Shown here piece by piece: positions 9,418-19,800 of a stretch of DNA of 57,696 bases (positions are counted from its first letter, which is position 1; the number at the start of each line of letters is the position of its first letter). The DNA lies in contig CAYTLW010000040.1 in NCBI GenBank assembly GCA_964438735.1, positions 1 to 57,696 of the forward strand, in the 5' to 3' direction. The notes beneath the pieces were generated by a model. That model saw nothing but the letters and a program-made list of their open reading frames with translations, was not told where the DNA came from and ran no database searches. The DNA is from CAYTLW01 sp964438735. GTDB lineage: Bacteria > Myxococcota_A > UBA9042. A program made the position numbers and the translations under genes.

Positions 9418-12400
9418 ATGCGCAACAATCTGTGTACGCGTCACGCCGGCCGGGGAGCCGTCGCGACGATCGCGTTCTTGCTCGCCTTTGGCGCCATCGC
9501 CGGGTGCAGCAACCCACCCGAAACCCCGGATAGCGGCGCGACCGTCGATGGAGACCCGGACGCCGACGGCGGCAGCGTCGATGACGACAGCGGCGGAACC
9601 ACGAAGGATACCGCGACCCAGGACACCGGCACCGAAGACACCGGCGGCGGCAAGGCCGACGCCGGCGGCGAGGGGAAATGCGTCGCCGACAAGGACTGCG
9701 AAGGCGACGTCAAAGCCAACGCCGACAACTGTGAGGCCGCGCGCTGCGAAAAGGGCAAGTGCGTCAAGGGCAAAGCCGACGAAGGCGCGGCCTGCAAGGC
9801 CGAGGGCAAGTGCTACGAGGGCGGCAAGGCCACCTGCGACGCCGGCGGCAAGTGCATCGGCGAGGTGACCTGCAAGCCCGATCCCAAGACGACCAACCCC
9901 ATCTGCGTGGAGTCCTTCTGCGACGCCCAGAACGAGTGCGGCTTCAAGTCCAAGTCCGAGGTCTGCGACGACGGCAACGAGTGCACCAAGAACGATAAAT
10001 GCGCCTTCAAGCAGTGCAATGGCGAGCAGATCAACATCGCCAAGGAGTGCGACGACAACCAGGCCTGCACCGAAGATACCTGCGACCCCAAGTCGGGTTG
10101 TAAACACGAGGCCGAGCCCATGCAGGACAAGCCCTGCAGCACCGGCGACCAGTGCTCGGCCAACAACACCTGCGACAAGGGCGTCTGCGGCAAGGGCGTG
10201 CCGGTCACCTGCGATGACAAGCAGCCCTGCACCAAGGACAGCTGCGACTCCAAGACGGGCTGCGTGTTCAAGAAGCTGGCCAACGGCGCCACCTGCGACG
10301 ACGGCAGCGCGTGCACCAACGACGACAAGTGCGACGAGGGCAAGTGCGTCGGCGAGCTCAAGCCCGACGCCAAACCCACCTCCGCCTGCGAGCAGCTCAG
10401 CTGCAACCCCAAGAATGGCAACGTCACCGCCAAGGCGGCCCAGGACGGCCTGAAGTGCAACGACGGCAAACCCTGCACCATCGGCGACCAGTGCCTGACC
10501 GGGCAGTGCAAGGGCAAGCCCCTGATCTGCAACCTCGGCAACCCCTGCAAGGACGACTTCTGCGACGTCAAGACCGGCTCCTGCGCCCAGAAGCCGAAGT
10601 CCGACGGCACCAAGTGCGACGACGCCAACGCCTGCAGCACCAAGACCACCTGCAAGGGCGGCTCCTGCACCGGCGTCGACTGGAAGGATTCAGGCCAGTG
10701 CGACGACAAGAACGCCTGCACCAGCGACGGCTGCTCGCCCAAGTCGGGTTGCTTCCACGTGCCCGCCAACGACAAGTTCTGCGACGACGGCAACGCCTGC
10801 ACCGAGCTCGACAAGTGCTTCGGCGGCAAGTGCGCCGGCCAGGCCAAGACCTGCGACGACAACAACCCGTGCACCAAGGACGCCTGCGATCCCAAGAACG
10901 GCAAGTGCACCAACGCGACCTTCGTGGGGCCGTGCGATGACGGCAAGAAGTGCACCACCAACACCATCTGTGTGGACGGCAAGTGCACCGGCGACGAGGT
11001 CACGTGCGACGACAAGAACCCCTGCACCAGCGACATCTGCGACAGCCTGGTGGGCTGCAAGTACTCGGCCAAGGCCGGCGGCGCGCCCTGCGATGACGGC
11101 GTCTCCTGCACGCTGAACGACAAGTGCGATGGTGGTCAGTGCAAGGGCGACGACAAATGCCTGACCTGCGCCACCGACACCACCTGCCTGCAGCTGGACG
11201 ACAGCAACCCCTGCACCGGCACCTGGAAGTGCACTTCGATCAGCAAGGACAAGAAGGTCTGCCAGGTCGATCCGACGACCATCATCAACTGCCAGGCCAC
11301 CGCCGATGAGTGCTCGGCCAACATCTGCAACCCCAAGACGGCCAAGTGCGAGCTCAAGGTCAAGGCCGAGGGCACGCCCTGTCTGGACGCCAACAAGTGC
11401 GAGGATCCGGCGACCAAGGTCTGCAACAAGGCCGGCACCTGCCAGGGCGACAAGAAGGTCTGCGACGACAACGAGGCCTGCACCACCGATTCCTGCGAGC
11501 CCTTCCAGGGCTGCGTGTACAAACCCAAGGCCGACAAGCTGCCCTGCGATGATGGCAGCGTCTGCACGCCATCGACCGAATGCGTGGCCGGCAAGTGCAC
11601 GGGCAAGAACAACTGCGAGTGCACCAAGGATACGAATTGCGCCAAGTACGAAAACGGCAACCTCTGCGACGGCCTGTGGAAATGCCTCAAGGGGGCGGAT
11701 GGCAAGAGTTTCTGCGGCGTGGCACCCAAGTCAGCCGTCACCTGCCCGGACCTGAAGGGCCAGGCGTGCATGAAGAACACCTGCGACAAGGGCACCGGCA
11801 AGTGCGGCGGCGTGCCCGTGGCCGACGGCGGCAAGTGCGATGACGGAGACGCCTGCACGATCAAAGAGGCCTGCACCAAGGGCAAGTGCCTGTCCAATAA
11901 CAAGGTCGACTGCAACGACAACAACCCGTGCACGGTGGACGTCTGCGGCAAGGTCTTCGGCTGCGGCAACGCGCCGGTGAACGAGGGCGGCATCTGCAAC
12001 GACGGCAACGCCTGCTCCATCAACGACAAGTGCGCCAAGGGCAAGTGCACCGGCAAGAAGAAGGACTGCAACGACGGCAACCAGTGCACCGTCGACATCT
12101 GCGACGCCAAGAAGGGCGGCTGCGCCTTCATCCTCAACGACAAGGCCGAGTGCGACGACGGCAACCCCTGCACCAGCGACGACACCTGCAAGGACGGCAA
12201 GTGCACGGCCTCGGCGCTCAAGTGCGACGACGGCAACGACTGCACCATCGACGCCTGCGACGGCGCCGGCGGATGCAAGAACGTGCTGGTGGTCGGCAAG
12301 GATTGCAGCGACAACGAGGCCTGCACCGTGGCCGACACCTGCGGCAAGGATGGCAAGTGCAACGGCAAGCAGAAGAACTGTAGCGACGGCAACGACTGCA

Positions 12401-15400
12401 CCAAGGACGCCTGCGTCAAGGGCGCCTGTGTGGTCACCGCCGACATCGGCAAGAAGTGCTCCGACAACAACGCGTGCACCGAGAACGATAAATGCGACCC
12501 GCAGGGCTCCTGCGTATCGACCAAGGTCAACTGCGACGACGGCAACCCGTGCACCGCGGTCATCGGCGCCTGCTCGCCGCAGAATGGCTGCAACGTGGTC
12601 CAGTCCGACGGCAAGTTCTGCGACGATGGCGACAAGTGCACCATCAACAGCAAGTGCCAGGGCGGCGGCTGCCAGGGCGTCAAGCTGAACTGCGACGACG
12701 GCAACAAGTGCACCACCGACTCCTGCGAGCCCAAGAAGGGCTGCAAGAACACCCAGAACGTCTGCAATGACAACAACGACTGCACCTCGTCCAAGTGCGA
12801 CAAGGTCAAGGGCTGCCAGTTCTCGCCCATCGACGGCTTCCAGCCCTGCGATGATGGCAACGGCTGCACCAAGGGCGGCGTCTGCAACAAGACCAAGTGC
12901 GAAGCCCAGCTGATCAAGTGCGACGACAAGAACGAGTGCACCAAGGACAGCTGCGATCCCAAGAAGCTCGACAAGGAAGGCAAGGAGGTCGGCGGCTGCG
13001 TCTACCTGCCGGTGGAAGATACCGAGACCAAGTGCGACGACGGCGACGCCTGCACCACCTCCCACTGCGACGGCAAGGGCGGTTGCCACCCACACGACAT
13101 CAAGTGCGATGACGGCAACCCCTGCACCAAGGACACCTGCGACAAGCTCAAGGGCTGCATCACCGACGACCTCAAGGAGGCCGCACCTTGCGACGATGGC
13201 GACGAGTGCACCAAGGAGACCGTCTGCCAGGGCGGCTTCTGCAGCGGCGGCAAGGTCACCTGCCCGATCTGCCCCAACGGCACGGACAAGGAATGCGCCA
13301 TCTTCGACGACAACGACCTGTGCAACGGCACCTTCCAGTGCAAGCTCAACGACAAGAACAATCCCAAGCTCGGTGGCAAGTGCGTCGAGAACAAGCAGAA
13401 GGTGATCTGCGACTCCATCAACGACGCGCCCTGCGTCAAGAACCAGTGCAACTCGCTGACCGGCAAGTGCAAGAAGACCGAGCTGCTCAATGGTTCGCCC
13501 TGCGAAGACGGCGTGCCCTGCACCATCAAGGACTCGTGCAACAACGGCAGCTGCCAGTCCGGCGTGGTCGCCGACTGCTCGTCGGTGGGCGATGACTGCA
13601 ACGAGGCGGTCTGCGTCGGCGACGTCAAGGCCAAGCTCGGCTACGCCTGTGTCGGTCTGCCCAAACAGGGCACCGTCACCTGCGACGCCGACAAGGACGG
13701 CTGCACCGCCAACGATCGCTGCGACGGCAAGGGCAAGTGCGTCGCCGGCAAGAAGATCGATTGCCAAGGCCTGCAGGGTGAGTGCGAGACGGTCGCCTGC
13801 GAGAGCAAGGGACCCAAGGCGTTCACCTGCAAGATCAGCATCGCCAAGAACTACTCGGCTTGCGACGACGGGCAGCTCTGCACCGCCGGCGACTTCTGCG
13901 AGAGCGGCAAGTGTAAGGCGGGCTTGAAGACCTACTCCTGTCTGGGCAAGAACGACGCGTGCGCGGACTTCGCCTGCGACAAGAAGGGCAACGGCGGCAC
14001 CGGCGCTTGTATGCCGAAGCCGAAGAACGAGGGCGGAGGCTGCAACGCGGACGACAACGGCTGCACGGTCAAGGACATCTGCGTGCTCGGTAAATGCATC
14101 CCGGGCGCACCGGCAAACTGCAGCGAAAAGAACGGACCGTGCACCATCGGCGCGTGCAAGTCCGGCGCCAGTGGCGCATTCACCTGCGTGACCGCGCCGC
14201 GCAACGAGAAGAAACCCTGCGACGCCGACAGCGACGGCTGCACCCTGGATGACCACTGCGAGGCCGGCAAGTGCGTGCCTGGCAAGGTCAAGGACTGCTC
14301 CTCATTCAACGGCAACGGCGGCTGCCTGGTCGGCGCGTGCGTCAAGATCAGCAGCTCACAGGGTTCCTGCAAGGCCGTGCCCGCGCAGATCGGCAAGTCG
14401 TGCAACGCCGATGACAACGGCTGCACCAAGGACGATAAGTGCAACAAGGATGGCGCCTGCATCAACGGCTCGCCGGTCAACTGCCTGGCCTTCGCCGGCA
14501 CCTGCGCGACCGGCAAGTGCGTGCCCGACGCCAAGGATCACAACAAGTTCACCTGCAAGGGCGATCCCAAGACCGACGGCACCAAGTGCGACGCCGACGG
14601 CGACGGTTGCACGGTCAACGACAAGTGCGCCAAGGGCAAATGCGTGCCCGGCAAGGCGCCGGACTGCAGCAAGGAAGCCAAGGGCGCCTGCATCCTGGGC
14701 GGCTGCAAGAACAAGGGCTCCGACCAGTACCTCTGCCTGCCAGTACCGAAGAAGGATGGCGATATCTGCGACGCCGACAAGAACGGCTGCACGGTCAAGG
14801 ACACCTGCATCGGCGGCACCTGCGCCAAGGGCCCGCTCGAGACCTGCAAGGACTTCGCTGGCCTCTGTGCGACGGCCCTGTGCAACAGCGATACGCCGAC
14901 CAAGTTCACCTGCAAGCAGACGCCCAAGGAGAGCTATCCGAACCTGGCTCCTGAGGTCTCCTGCAAGCCGTCCACGGAGAAAGCCAAGCCCCTGTGCCCG
15001 GAGAACTACGTCTGCACCACCATCAACGTCAAACTCGACGAAGGTGTGTGCAACCCGAAGGTGCAGATCACCTGCGCCGACGGCGACGCCTGCAGCGAGA
15101 ACGACGTCTGCGCCAAGGGCAAGTGCTCCGCAGGCAAGCAGAAGGATTGCGACGACAAGAACGGTTGCACGCTGGACTCCTGCCTCAAGGGCAAGTGCCA
15201 GCACAAGCCCATCGCCGGCTGCAACCACTGCATCGACGAGGACTGGGAGTACCAGGTCGACCCGGAGGCCAAGGTGAAGGTGCCGAACCTGCCGGACACC
15301 TGGGTGCGGTACAACCCGCAGCCGGAAGCGGACGCCGAGGCCAAGCCGCCGGTGCCGCCCAAGTACGCGGGCTGGGCATTCCAGAACAAGAAGACCTTCA

Positions 15401-16854
15401 AGAACAGCCTGTGGGCCCTGCAGTCCGAGTGGAAGAAGGACGTCGAAGCGGACAACTTCTCGCTCATGAAGCAGGTCATCTCGCGCCTGCAGTACCGCCG
15501 CATCTACGCCAAGAAGGGTCAGCTGACCATGACGTTCCAGCTGCACCAGAAGGTCAACAACCAGAGCTGCACCTCGGACAACCTGGCGCTGTACATCAAC
15601 AACACCAAGGTCTGGGAGCGCTGCAAGGACACCCTGGACATCGACCTGGTGGACGGCTTCCTGCCGGTCAAGCTGGACCTGAGCAAGCTCTCCGGCGCCC
15701 ACCTGGATATCGACTTCCGCATCCTGGCGGACGCGTCCAAGGCGGGCCTCGGCGTCGTCACACTGGACGACATCCGACTGACCGGTAACTGCGGACCGGG
15801 CTGCGTGGGCAGCTCCTTCGAAGACACCCTGGTGCCGGGCGTGGACGAGGGCCAGACCAAGCCGCCGCGCATCCCGGCCATCTGGAAGGCCGCCGCAAGC
15901 GCGCCGGGCTACCTGGCGTGGAAGGTCGACACCAAGATCGGACACACCGACAAGGCCTCGCTGAAGGCGACCTGGGCCAAGACCCCGCCGGGCGGCAAGC
16001 AGCAGACCGCCACGTTGACCATCCCGGAGGTGACGCCGAGCAATGGCGACAGCCTGTACTTCGCCCTGCGCATGGCCAGCGTCGGCAGCAGCGTCTGCGG
16101 TGAGGATGACCTCAACGTGTTGATCAACGGCAAGGTGGCCTACAAGCGCTGCAGCATCCAGAAGGATTGGGTGGTGCAGTCCATCGACCTGTCACCGCAT
16201 GCCACCAAGAAGATCAACATCGTCTTCGAGGCCAAGTCGGGCAAGGCGTCTGCGGCCAAGGGCACCATCGAGCTCGACGACATCGCCATCTCGGGCAAGT
16301 GCACCTACCTGTGCATGTACGACGACTTCGACACCCAGGGGCTGAAGAAGTGGAACACCTCGTCCACCGACATCGCCAACATCAAGTGGGTGCTGTCGAA
16401 CAAGCAGTTCCACACCAAGCCCAACTCCGCCTACGCCGAGCACGGCAAGCTGGCCAAGGACACCAAGGGCGCTTCGTTGCTGGGTAAGGCCTCGGCCGGT
16501 ATGCAGGTGATCATCCCGATCGCCGGTGCGGAGTACGAGTACCACGCCAACGTCTCCATCGCGAAGGACCTCTGCGGCCAGAATCCGCAGGATGCCCAGG
16601 CGGCGGTGAACGTCTCGCTGCAGGTGCCCGAGGAGCCGATCATCATCACGCCCGAGGAGCCCGACCCGGGCGATGTGACCTGGGGCCTGGGCGACGGCTT
16701 CTGCGACAACAGCCAGGGCTGGAAGACCTACGCCAAGGCGGTGCCCGGCGAGGCGCGCGGTCGCAAGGTCCTGCCGGCGGTGGAGATTGGCAAGGTCAAG
16801 GGCAATGACTCGACCAAGGCCTACTTCGACACCTTCAAGCTGGTGTGCAAGTAG
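9418..16854 (+). CDS. Giant cysteine-rich repeat lipoprotein (CTDC-like repeats), copy 1
   Basis: About 2,478 residues. A signal peptide ends in the lipobox IAGC (SNPPETP follows), then comes an Asp/Gly/Thr-rich linker. Residues of about 88-1936 hold more than 30 repeats of about 25-45 residues around C-x-D-x-[GN]-x-x-CT-x-x-x-C, typified by CDDGNPCTKDTC, with a CDADxDGCT variant dominating the last third. Residues 1936-2478 form three cysteine-poorer modules, each closing with a DDIxLTGxC-like strand, which read as jelly-roll or MAM-like beta sandwiches. ATG 9418 is chosen for the signal peptide and the GAGGG before it; the frame is open much further upstream but only as shadow. A cell-surface or matrix fibre is inferred. 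Confidence 0.85.
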   Translation: MRNNLCTRHAGRGAVATIAFLLAFGAIAGCSNPPETPDSGATVDGDPDADGGSVDDDSGGTTKDTATQDTGTEDTGGGKADAGGEGKCVADKDCEGDVKANADNCEAARCEKGKCVKGKADEGAACKAEGKCYEGGKATCDAGGKCIGEVTCKPDPKTTNPICVESFCDAQNECGFKSKSEVCDDGNECTKNDKCAFKQCNGEQINIAKECDDNQACTEDTCDPKSGCKHEAEPMQDKPCSTGDQCSANNTCDKGVCGKGVPVTCDDKQPCTKDSCDSKTGCVFKKLANGATCDDGSACTNDDKCDEGKCVGELKPDAKPTSACEQLSCNPKNGNVTAKAAQDGLKCNDGKPCTIGDQCLTGQCKGKPLICNLGNPCKDDFCDVKTGSCAQKPKSDGTKCDDANACSTKTTCKGGSCTGVDWKDSGQCDDKNACTSDGCSPKSGCFHVPANDKFCDDGNACTELDKCFGGKCAGQAKTCDDNNPCTKDACDPKNGKCTNATFVGPCDDGKKCTTNTICVDGKCTGDEVTCDDKNPCTSDICDSLVGCKYSAKAGGAPCDDGVSCTLNDKCDGGQCKGDDKCLTCATDTTCLQLDDSNPCTGTWKCTSISKDKKVCQVDPTTIINCQATADECSANICNPKTAKCELKVKAEGTPCLDANKCEDPATKVCNKAGTCQGDKKVCDDNEACTTDSCEPFQGCVYKPKADKLPCDDGSVCTPSTECVAGKCTGKNNCECTKDTNCAKYENGNLCDGLWKCLKGADGKSFCGVAPKSAVTCPDLKGQACMKNTCDKGTGKCGGVPVADGGKCDDGDACTIKEACTKGKCLSNNKVDCNDNNPCTVDVCGKVFGCGNAPVNEGGICNDGNACSINDKCAKGKCTGKKKDCNDGNQCTVDICDAKKGGCAFILNDKAECDDGNPCTSDDTCKDGKCTASALKCDDGNDCTIDACDGAGGCKNVLVVGKDCSDNEACTVADTCGKDGKCNGKQKNCSDGNDCTKDACVKGACVVTADIGKKCSDNNACTENDKCDPQGSCVSTKVNCDDGNPCTAVIGACSPQNGCNVVQSDGKFCDDGDKCTINSKCQGGGCQGVKLNCDDGNKCTTDSCEPKKGCKNTQNVCNDNNDCTSSKCDKVKGCQFSPIDGFQPCDDGNGCTKGGVCNKTKCEAQLIKCDDKNECTKDSCDPKKLDKEGKEVGGCVYLPVEDTETKCDDGDACTTSHCDGKGGCHPHDIKCDDGNPCTKDTCDKLKGCITDDLKEAAPCDDGDECTKETVCQGGFCSGGKVTCPICPNGTDKECAIFDDNDLCNGTFQCKLNDKNNPKLGGKCVENKQKVICDSINDAPCVKNQCNSLTGKCKKTELLNGSPCEDGVPCTIKDSCNNGSCQSGVVADCSSVGDDCNEAVCVGDVKAKLGYACVGLPKQGTVTCDADKDGCTANDRCDGKGKCVAGKKIDCQGLQGECETVACESKGPKAFTCKISIAKNYSACDDGQLCTAGDFCESGKCKAGLKTYSCLGKNDACADFACDKKGNGGTGACMPKPKNEGGGCNADDNGCTVKDICVLGKCIPGAPANCSEKNGPCTIGACKSGASGAFTCVTAPRNEKKPCDADSDGCTLDDHCEAGKCVPGKVKDCSSFNGNGGCLVGACVKISSSQGSCKAVPAQIGKSCNADDNGCTKDDKCNKDGACINGSPVNCLAFAGTCATGKCVPDAKDHNKFTCKGDPKTDGTKCDADGDGCTVNDKCAKGKCVPGKAPDCSKEAKGACILGGCKNKGSDQYLCLPVPKKDGDICDADKNGCTVKDTCIGGTCAKGPLETCKDFAGLCATALCNSDTPTKFTCKQTPKESYPNLAPEVSCKPSTEKAKPLCPENYVCTTINVKLDEGVCNPKVQITCADGDACSENDVCAKGKCSAGKQKDCDDKNGCTLDSCLKGKCQHKPIAGCNHCIDEDWEYQVDPEAKVKVPNLPDTWVRYNPQPEADAEAKPPVPPKYAGWAFQNKKTFKNSLWALQSEWKKDVEADNFSLMKQVISRLQYRRIYAKKGQLTMTFQLHQKVNNQSCTSDNLALYINNTKVWERCKDTLDIDLVDGFLPVKLDLSKLSGAHLDIDFRILADASKAGLGVVTLDDIRLTGNCGPGCVGSSFEDTLVPGVDEGQTKPPRIPAIWKAAASAPGYLAWKVDTKIGHTDKASLKATWAKTPPGGKQQTATLTIPEVTPSNGDSLYFALRMASVGSSVCGEDDLNVLINGKVAYKRCSIQKDWVVQSIDLSPHATKKINIVFEAKSGKASAAKGTIELDDIAISGKCTYLCMYDDFDTQGLKKWNTSSTDIANIKWVLSNKQFHTKPNSAYAEHGKLAKDTKGASLLGKASAGMQVIIPIAGAEYEYHANVSIAKDLCGQNPQDAQAAVNVSLQVPEEPIIITPEEPDPGDVTWGLGDGFCDNSQGWKTYAKAVPGEARGRKVLPAVEIGKVKGNDSTKAYFDTFKLVCK

Positions 16855-16868
16855 CCAGGCGGTCGCCT

Positions 16869-19800
16869 ATGGCGGGTGGAACCCGGTGGCCTCGAGGCGG
16901 GGCCCTCATCACTGCTCTATTGTGCCTGGCGCAGGTCACCACGGTGGCGTGCGGCGATGAGGAGACGCCCCCAACGGGCGCCGATGCCGTCAACGCCGAC
17001 AGCGAACAGGGCGACGCATCCATCGCCGAGGTGAGCGGCGCAGACGTCAGCCAGCCCGGCGACAGCGGGGCCGACAGCGGGGCCGACAGCGGCGCCGACA
17101 CCGCCATCTGTGCGATCGACGGCGATTGTTCCGGCAAGGTGGACCTGGCCGGCCTGGCTTGCGGGGCCGCACGCTGCGTGGCCGGCGCCTGCGTCAAGGG
17201 CGCGGCGCCCGACGGCAAACCCTGCGACGATGGCGACGCCTGCACGGCCTGGGATGTCTGCAAGGCCGGCGCCTGCGGCGGCAGCAAGCTGAAGTGCGAC
17301 GACGGCAACCCCTGCACCGACGACTCCTGCGACATCAAGACCGGCTGCGTCGCCGTGGCCAACGCCGCGGCCTGCGATGACGGCGATGCCTGCACCGAAG
17401 GCGGCAAGTGCAAGGCCGGTTTCTGCCTGGTGGTGCAGAAGAACTGCGACGATGGCAACGCCTGCACCACCGATAGCTGCGCTGCAAAGACCGGTTGCAG
17501 TCATGACAAAGGCAGCGGCGCTTGCGACGACAACAACGAATGCACCGCTGACGATGCCTGCACCGCCGGTGCCTGCACCGGCAAGGCGATCGAATGCGTC
17601 GACAACAACGAATGCACGGCCGACAGCTGCAAGCCCGCGTTCGGCTGCGTACACCTGGCCGGCGCCGGAACGCCCTGCGACGACGCCGACCCTTGCACCA
17701 CCGACGACGCCTGTGCCGCCGGCAAGTGTGTGGGCACGGCCAAGTCATGTGCAGACGGCGATCCCTGCACCACCGACGCCTGCGATCCGAAGAAGGGCTG
17801 CGTACACCAACCGGTGAGCGGTCCTTGCGATGACGGCAAGCTCTGCCTGGTCTCACCCACCTGCATCGACGGCGTCTGCCAGGGGCCGCCGGACGGTTGC
17901 GACGACGCCAACGACTGCACCAAGGACGCCTGCGACGAGACCACCGGTAAGTGCGCCCACACGCCCATCCAGGGCTGCACCATGCTGGCCCCGCTGCCCT
18001 ACAAGACCACGCTGCCCTGCGGCGCCCTGCCGCCGGGCTGGTCCATCGCCGAGTGCTCGGCATTGCACGGCATCTGCGGCGGCAAGTACAAGACCGAAGC
18101 GACGGGCTCCAAGTGGTCCCTGGATACGAGCCCCACGCCTCCGGGCGCGTACGGCGAGGGCTGCTCGCTCAACTTCAATAACGGCAAGGATTACACCTGC
18201 GAGAAGATCAACGGTCCGGTGGACGCCTACAACGGTGTGCATGGCTGGGTGCTCAGTCCGCTGTTCAACGCCAGCTCTCTGCCCAAGGGCGCGCCGCTGA
18301 CCCTGCGCCTGCAGATGTCCGGCAATTGGGGTCAGTCCGACGCCGACACGCTCTTCGTCGAGGTCATGTTGCCCGGCGAGGTGACGCCCATCCAGGTGGC
18401 CAAACTGGCCCATAACCACGCCACCAAGTGGACCCAGGTGGACGTGGACCTGGGCAAGTTCGCCGGCACCAAGTTCATCCTGCGCTTCCGCTTCTGGACC
18501 CTGGACTGCAAGCAGAACAGCGGCACCGGCGCCTTCATCGACGACATCGAGGTGTTCGCCACGTTGGACTGCACCAACGACCTGCAATGCGCCCAGTTCG
18601 ACGACCCGGACTCCTGCAACGGCTTCATGAAGTGCCTGGACAGCACCGGTCCCGGTGGCAAGAAGCTCAAACAATGCCAGGTAGATCCGACGACTGTGGT
18701 GCAATGCCCCAAGTCCAACGATCCCTGTGTGCAGCACGTCTGCCAGTCCAATAACGGCAAGTGCGCCGCCAAGGTCAAAGCCGCCGGGCTGCCCTGCCAG
18801 AGCCCGAACGCCTGCGTCGTCGGCGCCACCTGCAGCGACAAGGGCACTTGCCTGGGAAAGAAGAAGGGCTGCGACGACGGCGAACCCTGCACCGCGGACA
18901 CCTGCGACGCCAAGACGGGCTGCGTACACACCGCGTTGGCCGACGGCAAGGGCTGCGACGATGGCAGCCCGTGCACCAAGGCGGACGGCTGCAAGGCGGG
19001 CGTCTGCACGGGCAAGGCGGATTGCGCCTGCAAGGTCAACAGCGACTGCGCCAAGTACGAAGATGGCGACCTCTGCAACGGCCTGTGGATGTGCATCGGT
19101 GGCGAGTGCAAGGTGGGGCCGGGCTCGGCCATCGTCTGCCCGGATGGCGGCAGCGCCTGCGAGACGAACAGCTGCCAGCCGGACACCGGCAAGTGCAAAC
19201 CCAAGGCGCTGGCCAACGGCGTGGCCTGCGATGACGGCAGCGTCTGCACCAGCAAAACCACCTGCAAGGACAGCATCTGCGGCGGCGGCGTGCCCGTGGT
19301 CTGCGGCGATGGCGGCCCCTGCCAGAAGCTGGTCTGCGACGCCAAGCTGGGTTGCGGCAGCCTGCCCATCTCCGAAGGCGACAGCTGCGACGACGGCAAC
19401 GGCTGCACCGACGGTGACGCCTGCAAAGGCGGCAGCTGCGCCGGCGCCAAGGCCAACTGCGACGATGGCAACTCCTGCACGCTGGACGTCTGCTACAAGA
19501 GCATCGGCGGCTGCGCCACGTTGATCGACGACAACAACACCTGCAACGACGGCAGCGCCTGCACCGCCGGCGACAAATGCGTCGACGGCACATGCGTCGC
19601 CAAGGCCGTCAAGTGTGACGATGGCGACGACTGCACGGCCGACAGCTGCCACGCCAAGACCGGCTGCAGCAACAAGCTCCAGACCGGGTCCAAGTGCGAC
19701 GATGGCGACGACTGCACCGTGTCGGATGCGTGCGGCGCCAAGGGTAAATGCGCGGGCAAGAAGAAAGACTGCGACGACGGCGGGATCTGCACCATCGACA

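Noticed and set aside
11731..14256. Minus-strand open frame of about 840 codons opposite the first giant protein
   Set aside because: Same mirror composition from repeated GC-rich codons; no start signal or family.
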